NCBI GenBank assembly: GCA_029865515.1
Contig: JAOUGQ010000022.1
Span: forward strand, 1-19,293
Direction: 5' to 3'
Length of the DNA stretch: 19,293 bases
From: Nitrospirota bacterium
GTDB taxonomy: Bacteria > Nitrospirota > Nitrospiria > Nitrospirales > UBA8639
Shown here: in pieces, positions 7,474 through 13,341 of the stretch
Numbering within the stretch: the stretch's first letter is position 1
Layout: every line of letters starts with the position of its first letter
The notes under the pieces: model-generated
The model's input: only the letters and a program-made list of their open reading frames with translations
What the model was told of the DNA's origin: nothing
The model's database searches: none
Program-made: the position numbers and the translations under genes

Positions 7474-7832
7474 TTTCCTCCAGGTGCAAGCTGACGGTTT
7501 AATCGATGGGGTGTTGATCTTGTTCCCGCCTTCATGGGGTCAGCACACCCTTGGGATCGATGGGACAAAATCCCGTCCCTAGAAATTATTGGTGATCTAT
7601 AAAAATCTAACAAATGTTCTGAGCAGGAGAGATATGAGAGAGAAAACCAATAGAGGCTTCGGTAATGAGATCGCCGAGATTCTGGGGTGTAGGCGAAAGA
7701 ATGACCACTAGCGTTCCATTGTCGATTGCCATCCGGGGGATCGCACCCGTGACGGTATCGGCCCCGGGGAGTGCTCGGCTTCGAGTTTCCCGTCTGGGGT
7801 AGCCGACAGGAACGATAGGATTGGCACTTCAT
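7470..7832 (-). CDS. Candidate small ORF in element B copy 1 (YRHGCDPP core)
   Basis: This 120-codon frame starts at ATG 7832, in an ATGA overlap with the stop of the upstream A2 frame, behind GAGAGGGA. It ends at 7470, where its TGA overlaps the start of the 403-aa gene. Its first 43 codons align without gaps to the B2 frame: MK-x-QS, TGN at 14-16, TP at 21-22, YRHGCDPPDG at 26-35, ASG at 41-43. In the core all differences from B2 are at third positions (TAC/TAT, CGT/CGC). In the second half, nucleotide similarity to B2 (around TCAGAACATT) shifts frame, which argues against a conserved protein there. A leader peptide or short protein is possible; a non-coding repeat remains the alternative. 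Confidence 0.3.
   Translation of the reverse strand: MKCQSYRSCRLPQTGNSKPSTPRGRYRHGCDPPDGNRQWNASGHSFAYTPESRRSHYRSLYWFSLSYLSCSEHLLDFYRSPIISRDGILSHRSQGCADPMKAGTRSTPHRLNRQLAPGGK
7585..7613 (-). promoter_or_regulatory. Candidate sigma-70-type promoter for the 403-aa gene
   Basis: On the minus strand TTGTTA (7613-7608) and AATAAT (7590-7585) are separated by exactly 17 bases, matching four and five of six consensus positions. Transcription would start near 7578, giving a leader of roughly 105 bases before the 403-aa start. It lies inside the open B1 frame, so if it is used the B1 frame need not be translated with the downstream gene. Confidence 0.35.
7613..7832 (-). repeat. Element B, copy 1
   Basis: This is a roughly 220-bp intergenic repeat similar to 12629-12852. 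Landmarks shared on the plus strand are AATGTTCTGA at the left, the 30-base core at 7734-7763 preceded by CCATC, TTCG-A-TTTCCCGT, and CTTCATC against element A at the right. The core is the same as in element A apart from third-codon-position changes when read on the minus strand. Both B copies directly abut an A copy and lie upstream of a gene for an exported protein without the N-terminal module. Confidence 0.72.
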
Positions 7833-8116
7833 CTTTCCCTCTCTTTCCAGACTCTCTTGTTTGCAGGTTCAGGAGATATGAGCTTTACAATTGTGAGTCG
7901 AAATGGATGTGTAAAAGGTTCAAGGCTGCGAAGTCGTTGTGAAGTAGGGGAAAAGGGTAAGAAATTTGGAGGGAAAGAAAAAGAAAAATTCCTGCTATCG
8001 AGTTTCCGGGGGAGGAAAGAGAATCGGGTTAACAGTTCAGGAGGATCACCTCCGTGGCGGTACCCGCCAAAGGAGGAGAAGGGGCGAACAAAGAGGGTCG
8101 AGAACACGGCTGGCAT
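7829..8116 (-). CDS. Candidate 95-codon ORF in element A copy 2 (YRHGGDPP core)
   Basis: The frame runs from ATG 8116 to a TGA at 7829-7831, which overlaps the B1 start as ATGA. The equivalent frame in copy 3 has the same length, the same K-E-R-x-R end and the same ATGA overlap with B2. The start is preceded by AAAGGGGAT about eight bases away, a weak ribosome site. The protein is Pro/Phe/Ser/Arg-rich, without signal peptide or membrane segment. The core (8039-8068) reads GGYRHGGDPP here, with the usual Cys changed to Gly. Comparison with copy 1 outside the core shows changes at all codon positions, so purifying selection on the protein is not evident there. Confidence 0.3.
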   Translation of the reverse strand: MPAVFSTLFVRPFSSFGGYRHGGDPPELLTRFSFLPRKLDSRNFSFSFPPNFLPFSPTSQRLRSLEPFTHPFRLTIVKLISPEPANKRVWKERER

Positions 8117-8200
8117 ACGGAAAATCCCCTTTGAATGGTAATCCCTCCATGGATGATGGCTGAAGAACGGTACTCCGAATCAAAAGAAACCGCAATATCC
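7831..8200 (-). repeat. Element A, copy 2
   Basis: This is a full-length copy of the intergenic repeat, abutting element B on its left. Its last 127 bases (8074-8200) are identical to the copy at the window's left edge, while it differs at many positions from copies 1 and 3. The right boundary falls about 90 bases beyond the stop of the 769-aa gene. No transposase, target-site duplication or clear terminal inverted repeat is visible. Confidence 0.82.
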
Positions 8201-8290
8201 CTTTACTCTTCCAAAGAAAAATTTGTTTTACTTCAGCTCTCCTCTCTGCCTGTTAACGGAAAATGGCCTATCGTGTTCTCTTCATATTTT

Positions 8291-10600
8291 TCAAAAGGGA
8301 TTGTCCGGGTTGCCGTCAATGCCGGACTCGCCGCAGGCCAATTTAACACTAGGCCCTTGGCGGGTTAGATCGGTGTAGAAGGCTTGAATCTGTGGAAGCA
8401 CCCCTTGCCAGTTCGGGTATCCATAATTTGGTTTGAAGGTCACATAGGGGATCTCCTTGCCCCCCGTCGTGTAACGGGATTCCGTAGTATCGATATTCGC
8501 GAACCCTCTGTAGCTGGACCAGATCTGACCTAGATTCAAGTCACGGAACTTCACCTGAATCCCGGCCCAGTGATCCAGGTCTGCGTTCCTTTGCTCTTTT
8601 ATATATTCTTTTTGGAACCGTCCAAAATCTACAGTGGTCGCAAAGGCTCCATCAGGGGTCATGAAGACTGACCAATTGAAATGACAGGAATCCCAAGGGT
8701 AAGAATCTGGATCAGGGAAGGAAACGGCATGCGAACCCGTCCATTTCATCATGCTGGGATAGGGCCTCAGTTCGAATGTCGATTGTCGCTTGGTCCCTTC
8801 GTACGAATAGGTAACTGTAACGGGACCTTCTTCATAAGAATACCCGCATCTCAGTGGGATATCCATATGCTTGCGTTCACCCGGCCCCAAAGTGAAGGTG
8901 AAGGGCCTATCCTCCCACTTATAGCACTCGAAAGAACCGCCTGTGCACACAGCGTTCAGGTACACGTCATTTGGGGTGGAAAATGACGTCAAGGTCACTT
9001 GTTGTGGACGACCGGTCGCATTCAAAAAGGTCAAACCAGCCGGAAATGCATTCGGACAATACGCGACGACGTCTGTCGTGTCGGGAATCGCCAAGACACC
9101 GATATTCACGCCCAGGAACCGTCCCGCAATAGGGACCTCGGCGCTCCACAAGTCGCTGTCGACCACGAGCGTTGCGGCGTGATTTCCCACGAAGGTCCCC
9201 CGGTTCCCGAAAAGCTCGAATCGCGGAGCAAACTCCACGGTAATTTCCACCGTCTGGCCGGACGTGGCGGGCACACTAAATGGAGCGGCTGTGGCTTGGG
9301 CGGTCTCCTGCTCCCGGGCCACCTGTGTCAGTTTATTGAGAATGGTAACGGGCTGATAGATCAGCCAGCCGGAAAGGGCACGGACTTTGACAATTTTAAA
9401 TGGCGTTGACGGGGTGGGAATGGAAGCCGTGACTTTGCCGTCTACCGGTGCCGTGACGTGCAGAATGGCCCGAGTGGTCTGGTCCTTGTACAGACTTCCG
9501 AGATTCAACTGCTCGGGTGTGTAATCGACGCGCCGGAAAATGCGTGCCGCGCGACGTGAATCGAGCAGGCTAGCCTCTTGGGGTTTTGGTTGGGTGGCCT
9601 TGGGTGCGTCCAGGACACCGCCGCCGCCCATTGTGAACAACTCATTCCATCCATTGCCTTGTTTCTTGGGTAATGTGAGGCCTGCACCAGGGGTTGAAGA
9701 GGAGATTGGGGGTATCGCAGATGACTGGACCTGCGTTTGCACATGATCGCGGATGGACGGAACGACACCTCTGGTCGAGACCTGGCCTTCGATGGGTGCG
9801 GAAACTTTCGGAAGGTTCTTGGCGGTGAAGCCATCAGGATACTTGGTCTTCAAAAGTGTATCCAAGTTTCTGAGGCTCGCCAGGCCGGTCAGTGTCTTAG
9901 GATGTCGTATTCCCGCTTGAACGGCCTTGATCATCGCCAATATCGTGTCAGGTTCATGCATCCGGAGATAAGACCATGTCAGAGGTCCTTCCGGCTTGCT
10001 TATTCCCTGAATGAGCGTGACATGAGGAATTGGCTTTGATCCGCCAACAATCGGGGGTGTTGGCATTTTGGGCGAGGGTGGCGCCGTGACGGGGGCCGAA
10101 GCCGGTGGTACCTTCAGGATCGGCGGCGGGGCGGCGGCCTGGGTGAAGGGCTGTCGCTGCGTTATCGCGCTCTGCACCTGGGTGCGAGACAGTTGGCGGA
10201 AACCTGCGGCGCGTGACCGTGTTCCGCTGAATGTGCCGGTCGCATCGAAAGCTTGGCCAACCGGCAAAATCAGAACCAGATGTATGTCGTCCTCCTGCCC
10301 TTCCTCAGCGATCAGCAGGGCGGTGAGAGCGGAAAGAGTTTCTGCATGTGTCGTGGTTTGGGCTTGGATCTCAATGGCCGGTTGGTCTGTTTGAGGAAGC
10401 AAGCGCAGGTGGGAGTCGCCCGCTGCCTGAACTGTGTAGGTCCCGGCTTCCGCCACGACGTCGTTTCCATCCGGCGCGGTGAAGTGAATGGCGCGGTCGA
10501 GGGTGACCGAGGAGATCGTGGTTTCGGCTTGGGTCGGTAGCGGACTCCATCCAAGAGTGATCCCGAGAAGAACAGCAATCAACCCAGGCCTGTATGACAT
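8291..10600 (-). CDS. Large exported protein with one N-terminal island module, 769 aa
   Basis: I choose ATG at 10600 (MSYRP) because AAGGAAG lies just upstream and a signal peptide follows at once (cleavage near TQA-E, residue 25); the frame stays open to a GTG at 10663 overlapping the previous stop. Residues 29-131 form the island module: VTLDRAIHF, EAGTY, LILPVG, TGTFSGTRSR. Residues 155-190 are a Pro/Ala linker. The STRGVV motif lies at 275-280. Residues 450-495 (VEITVEFAPR, then a G-TF-GN stretch, ending VPIAGRF) look like an ASH/SPD-2-type immunoglobulin-like strand set. The C-terminal 270 residues are aromatic, with cysteines at 515, 552, 559 and 585 and others later. Function is unknown; structural or adhesive surface roles are inference. 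It shares an operon with the 597-aa gene, 59 bases apart. Confidence 0.87.
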   Translation of the reverse strand: MSYRPGLIAVLLGITLGWSPLPTQAETTISSVTLDRAIHFTAPDGNDVVAEAGTYTVQAAGDSHLRLLPQTDQPAIEIQAQTTTHAETLSALTALLIAEEGQEDDIHLVLILPVGQAFDATGTFSGTRSRAAGFRQLSRTQVQSAITQRQPFTQAAAPPPILKVPPASAPVTAPPSPKMPTPPIVGGSKPIPHVTLIQGISKPEGPLTWSYLRMHEPDTILAMIKAVQAGIRHPKTLTGLASLRNLDTLLKTKYPDGFTAKNLPKVSAPIEGQVSTRGVVPSIRDHVQTQVQSSAIPPISSSTPGAGLTLPKKQGNGWNELFTMGGGGVLDAPKATQPKPQEASLLDSRRAARIFRRVDYTPEQLNLGSLYKDQTTRAILHVTAPVDGKVTASIPTPSTPFKIVKVRALSGWLIYQPVTILNKLTQVAREQETAQATAAPFSVPATSGQTVEITVEFAPRFELFGNRGTFVGNHAATLVVDSDLWSAEVPIAGRFLGVNIGVLAIPDTTDVVAYCPNAFPAGLTFLNATGRPQQVTLTSFSTPNDVYLNAVCTGGSFECYKWEDRPFTFTLGPGERKHMDIPLRCGYSYEEGPVTVTYSYEGTKRQSTFELRPYPSMMKWTGSHAVSFPDPDSYPWDSCHFNWSVFMTPDGAFATTVDFGRFQKEYIKEQRNADLDHWAGIQVKFRDLNLGQIWSSYRGFANIDTTESRYTTGGKEIPYVTFKPNYGYPNWQGVLPQIQAFYTDLTRQGPSVKLACGESGIDGNPDNPF

Positions 10601-10659
10601 TGTGTCTTCCTTTCTTTTCTTTGGTTTGTCGTCCTGTGCGCGTGGTCTGTCTTCAATTG

Positions 10660-12453
10660 TCACGGCTTCTTTTCTTCATCAGGCGTTTTCTCTTCGATCC
10701 CACGGGGCCGGATGAGGGTGGGGCCGGGTGTTTCCAGGGACCGGGTGACACTGAGCGCATTTTCCTGCCGCACGAGCTGGCGGACCTCTGGCGTGACGCA
10801 GACGGCATCGCCTGCAAAAGCTTCGCGCCAGACAAAGCCAGTGAGGCAGGTGTTCGGACCGTACGGGCCGCCATTCGGGTTGCGCCGGGACGCGGCGGTC
10901 GCGTTTTCCTGGAGGGCACGCTTGTGCGATTCAGGTGTGACGCAGACGCGATCGGACGCATTTGCCAAACGCTCGACGAACCCGGCATGGCATTGACTGT
11001 TGTCGATGCCTGTGCCGACACGTATGCTCCGTGTCCGGGCTTCATCGTTGATCAACTGTTCAATTGAGGTCAGTAGATTCCGGTCGGCGCTATAGCGTTG
11101 GCGCGCTTCGAGGATTAGTTGATGACGGGTTGTTTCCACTTCGGCGGGCGACTTGCCTTTGAAGTACTGATCGAAGCTCGTTGTCAGCCGCGTTTGGATT
11201 GGTGCGAGGTCAGGGCGCTGCATGTGCGAAGCGAGGCGCTGCAACTCGGGACGAACGGTCACCATGTCCGTGCGCAGAGTTTTAGACATGGCGAGCAATC
11301 GATTGGACGATTTCAGGGAGACGTTGGCGCTGATCTTGGCCGCACTCACGGGAGCGGCCGCCCTCGCCGCGCTGACCAGAGCGCGTCGCTCCACCACAGT
11401 CTTGAGCTGTACCCCTTCCCGCATTTTCACCAGGATGCGTTTCGCCGTTTCAGCATGGCGCTGCGCCTGGTCGGCTTCGCGCTTGACGTTGGCGACTTCA
11501 GTCTGTTTTACCTGTGCATCCCGCTCAACCGCCGGAACGACATCCCGATCGAATGCGGAGATTGCGCCATCAAGGATACCCAGGGCACCGGTAATGAGTT
11601 GGCCGGCATTGAGCGGATTACGCAGCACGGCTTGTAACGCCGCAAGGAGCTGATCGACCCGGCCTAAAAATGAGTTGTGAAATACGGTGGACGCGGCTTG
11701 TGTCGAGTTTGCCATTGCCTCTGCTGCCCTGGTCTTTGCCTCTATGAGGCGCTTGCGGGCTGCCTGGAGTCGTTGCCGCTCCACTTCTATCTGGCGTTTT
11801 AATGTTTCCAAGGACGGATCAGCAAGCAATTGCTGGAGCGCTATTTTATTCAAGGCAGGCGCTTTGTCGACCGTCACGGCGTCAGTTCCGATAGTCGATC
11901 CTGGGGAAGGGCGCTGCGTGAGTGTGCCTATGCCTATGCTTGGTTTGGGGTCTAAGGCAGTCCCAGGAGCCGGTAGCTGCTTGAATGCGCTAACGTTGTT
12001 TTTTGGAACCGCTGCCGGGAGGCCGCCGATTGGGTTCGGTAGCGGTTGCACTGCAGCGTATTTGAGAGAGTTGGTGATCCAAAGCGTGTCATCGCCTGTG
12101 ATTCGGTTCGCCTCTTCCAAATAGCCCTTAATTGCTAATTCCGCCTCTTGGGCTATTCGTCTGTATTTTTCAGATTCTGATTCTGCCTCGGCCAGAGATT
12201 TTTCCAATTCAGCGGTAAATCCCCTGCGTTTGATCTCGCGCACGTTTTCCACCTGCTGAATCAATCCACGCAGCGCGTTTGCCGCCTCATCGATCAAACA
12301 GGTGGCGCCCGCGGTGACCACGGCGGCAGCGCAGCTGAAGACATTGTCACAGCACGCCCAAACCGGTGGGGCGACAACGGCACTGAAGAGCCACAAGGCC
12401 AGCGCGAGGGCCATTGTTTGTACCCGTTTAGATTTGGCGGGTTGATGAATCAT
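10660..12453 (-). CDS. Exported coiled-coil protein with two GFVWREA/VCVTP repeats, 597 aa
   Basis: ATG at 12453 follows AGGAGAAG. Residues 1-33 form a signal peptide ending VWA, followed directly by CC and two further cysteines. Residues 65-115 and several segments between about 215 and 355 are charged Ala/Glu/Arg/Lys stretches typical of coiled coils. Residues 488-522 and 536-570 are two tandem repeats: QCHAGFVERL then DRVCVTP then QEN, and TCLTGFVWREA then DAVCVTP then RQEN. From general knowledge, this C-x3-GFVWREA, GD-x-VCVTP, EN pattern occurs in exported proteins of several phyla; I know no proven function. A KPRG-like motif (IRPRGI) lies at 581-586 and the tail is acidic and basic. 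The 769-aa gene follows in the same operon. Confidence 0.88.
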   Translation of the reverse strand: MIHQPAKSKRVQTMALALALWLFSAVVAPPVWACCDNVFSCAAAVVTAGATCLIDEAANALRGLIQQVENVREIKRRGFTAELEKSLAEAESESEKYRRIAQEAELAIKGYLEEANRITGDDTLWITNSLKYAAVQPLPNPIGGLPAAVPKNNVSAFKQLPAPGTALDPKPSIGIGTLTQRPSPGSTIGTDAVTVDKAPALNKIALQQLLADPSLETLKRQIEVERQRLQAARKRLIEAKTRAAEAMANSTQAASTVFHNSFLGRVDQLLAALQAVLRNPLNAGQLITGALGILDGAISAFDRDVVPAVERDAQVKQTEVANVKREADQAQRHAETAKRILVKMREGVQLKTVVERRALVSAARAAAPVSAAKISANVSLKSSNRLLAMSKTLRTDMVTVRPELQRLASHMQRPDLAPIQTRLTTSFDQYFKGKSPAEVETTRHQLILEARQRYSADRNLLTSIEQLINDEARTRSIRVGTGIDNSQCHAGFVERLANASDRVCVTPESHKRALQENATAASRRNPNGGPYGPNTCLTGFVWREAFAGDAVCVTPEVRQLVRQENALSVTRSLETPGPTLIRPRGIEEKTPDEEKKP

Positions 12454-12471
12454 TGTCTTCTCCTAGGCGGG

Positions 12472-12852
12472 TTATGTGTTTCCGGTTGGTGAAATGTGCA
12501 TCTGGGTGGAATAATCTTGACCGTTGGCGACCCGGTTGTGCATGGCAATGAGAGCATGTGGGGATGGGTCTGCAATAGGAAAGAACTTCTCGAAAATGGA
12601 AGGACGGTTGCGGTTTATGAATCCGGGGAATGTTCTGAACGAGAGAGCAGTTGATGAGAGAAGGAACGAAAAGTGGAGTAGGTGAACAACTCGACAAGAA
12701 TCCTGGCCTGAGTTCCCGTTTGGACCACTCGCTCTCGATTGTCCCTGGCCATCCGGGGGATCGCACCCGTGGCGATACTGATCACAGGGGGTGGCAAGAT
12801 TCGGATTTCCCGTATTTGGCGGCCGAAATGAAAAACAAGATTGGTTCTTCAT
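12472..12852 (-). CDS. Candidate small ORF in element B copy 2 (YRHGCDPP core)
   Basis: This 126-codon frame starts at ATG 12852 in an ATGA overlap with the stop of the A3 frame, with AGAGAGG six bases upstream. It ends 18 bases before the start of the 597-aa gene. The first 43 codons align gaplessly with B1: MK-x-QS, TGN, TP, YRHGCDPPDG, ASG. Many differences in this part are silent (TCT/TCC, AAT/AAC, ACC/ACT, TAT/TAC). The second half does not keep frame with B1. No signal peptide is visible. It may be a short protein or leader peptide coupled to the 597-aa gene, or a non-coding repeat with a coding-like core. Confidence 0.3.
   Translation of the reverse strand: MKNQSCFSFRPPNTGNPNLATPCDQYRHGCDPPDGQGQSRASGPNGNSGQDSCRVVHLLHFSFLLSSTALSFRTFPGFINRNRPSIFEKFFPIADPSPHALIAMHNRVANGQDYSTQMHISPTGNT
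12629..12852 (-). repeat. Element B, copy 2
   Basis: This is the second copy of the roughly 220-bp repeat, with the core at 12754-12783 and the same flanking landmarks as 7613-7832. It abuts element A copy 3 and lies upstream of the 597-aa gene, the first gene of the 597/769 operon. On the minus strand it ends with a TCAGAACATT stretch that is also present in copy 1 near the candidate promoter there. Confidence 0.72.
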
Positions 12853-13136
12853 CGTTTCCTCTCTTTCCCGATCCTCGACCTTGAAGGCTCAAGAGATCTT
12901 GATTGTTTTGTGGTTTGTCGGAAGAGCGGTACCAAAGGTTCAACGCCCAGAATCTGTTGCGAAATATGTGAAATACAGAAAACGGCCAGGAAGTCCGAAA
13001 GGCTCAACGGGGAAGTATGATCGCTATCTAATGCCGAGGGGAGGGAAGAAAATGGAGTCAAACGGCCAGGAGGATCGCATCCGTGGCGGTACCGTCCGAT
13101 GGGACCGAGAAAGAGTCCGAAGAACTCTGCTTGCAT
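12849..13136 (-). CDS. Candidate 95-codon ORF in element A copy 3 (YRHGCDPP core)
   Basis: The frame begins with ATG 13136 behind AAGGGAG (seven bases), a better ribosome site than in the other copies, and stops with TGA at 12849-12851 in an ATGA overlap with B2. Length and stop position match the A2 frame although the sequences are well diverged (three residues are missing before the core and gained after it). The core GRYRHGCDPP lies at 13068-13097. The end reads SLEP, then GKERKR. No signal peptide or membrane segment is seen. The status is as for the A2 frame: conserved architecture, uncertain coding. Confidence 0.32.
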   Translation of the reverse strand: MQAEFFGLFLGPIGRYRHGCDPPGRLTPFSSLPSALDSDHTSPLSLSDFLAVFCISHISQQILGVEPLVPLFRQTTKQSRSLEPSRSRIGKERKR

Positions 13137-13216
13137 GTGGAAGCTCCCTTGTGAGCGGTGATCCCCTCATGGCTGGTTGATGAAGGACGGTACTCCGAAT
13201 CAAAACTTTCCGCAAT
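12851..13216 (-). repeat. Element A, copy 3
   Basis: This is a full-length but diverged copy. It follows the 604-aa gene and its terminator and precedes element B copy 2. It shares with the other copies the right-end sequence GACGGTACTCCGAATCA, ending at CGCAAT, and the conserved core. Confidence 0.75.
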
Positions 13217-13250
13217 GGCTCCCCTCATTCGGCGGTTCAATCAGTAAGAC

Positions 13251-13288
13251 AAAAAACCCGTGGGGAGGTATTCGGCTCCCACGGGTTT
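13251..13288 (-). terminator. Intrinsic terminator after the 604-aa gene
   Basis: On the minus strand a GC-rich stem (CCCGTGGGAG paired with CTCCCCACGGG, one bulged base, further extended by AAA/TTT) with an eight-base loop is followed by six T residues. It lies 54 bases past the stop of the 604-aa gene and should isolate that gene from the A/B/597 transcript. Confidence 0.88.
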
Positions 13289-13341
13289 GGTGGACATGTT
13301 TTTGGGGATCGTGGCCTCTTGGTTTGGCCGGGAAGAGTGAT

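Noticed and set aside
7734..7763. T-arm-like CGGGTGCGATCCCCCG on the minus strand as part of a tRNA
   Set aside because: No acceptor, D-arm or anticodon arm can be folded around it in any copy.
7613..8200. A and B as a classic insertion sequence or MITE
   Set aside because: I found no terminal inverted repeats, target duplications or transposase. The fixed position behind module genes fits block duplication better, although the sharp right boundary keeps mobility possible.
10594..11067. 157-codon plus-strand ORF
   Set aside because: It is the antisense shadow of the end of the 597-aa gene, where the cysteine repeats and a GC-rich third position keep the other strand open.
7734..13097. Core sequence of elements A and B as a known riboswitch (c-di-GMP-I, fluoride, guanidine, cobalamin classes considered)
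   Set aside because: None of the consensus motifs I can recall fits. Two alternative short hairpins (ATCGC/GCGAT and CGGG/CCCG) can be drawn in some copies but contain mismatches in others. The silent-codon pattern explains the variation at least as well. A covariance-model search would settle it.
1..13216. CRISPR array or integron attC array
   Set aside because: The repeats are long, few, irregularly spaced, tied to gene borders and diverged. There are no short direct repeats with spacers, no attC core sites, and no cas or integrase gene.
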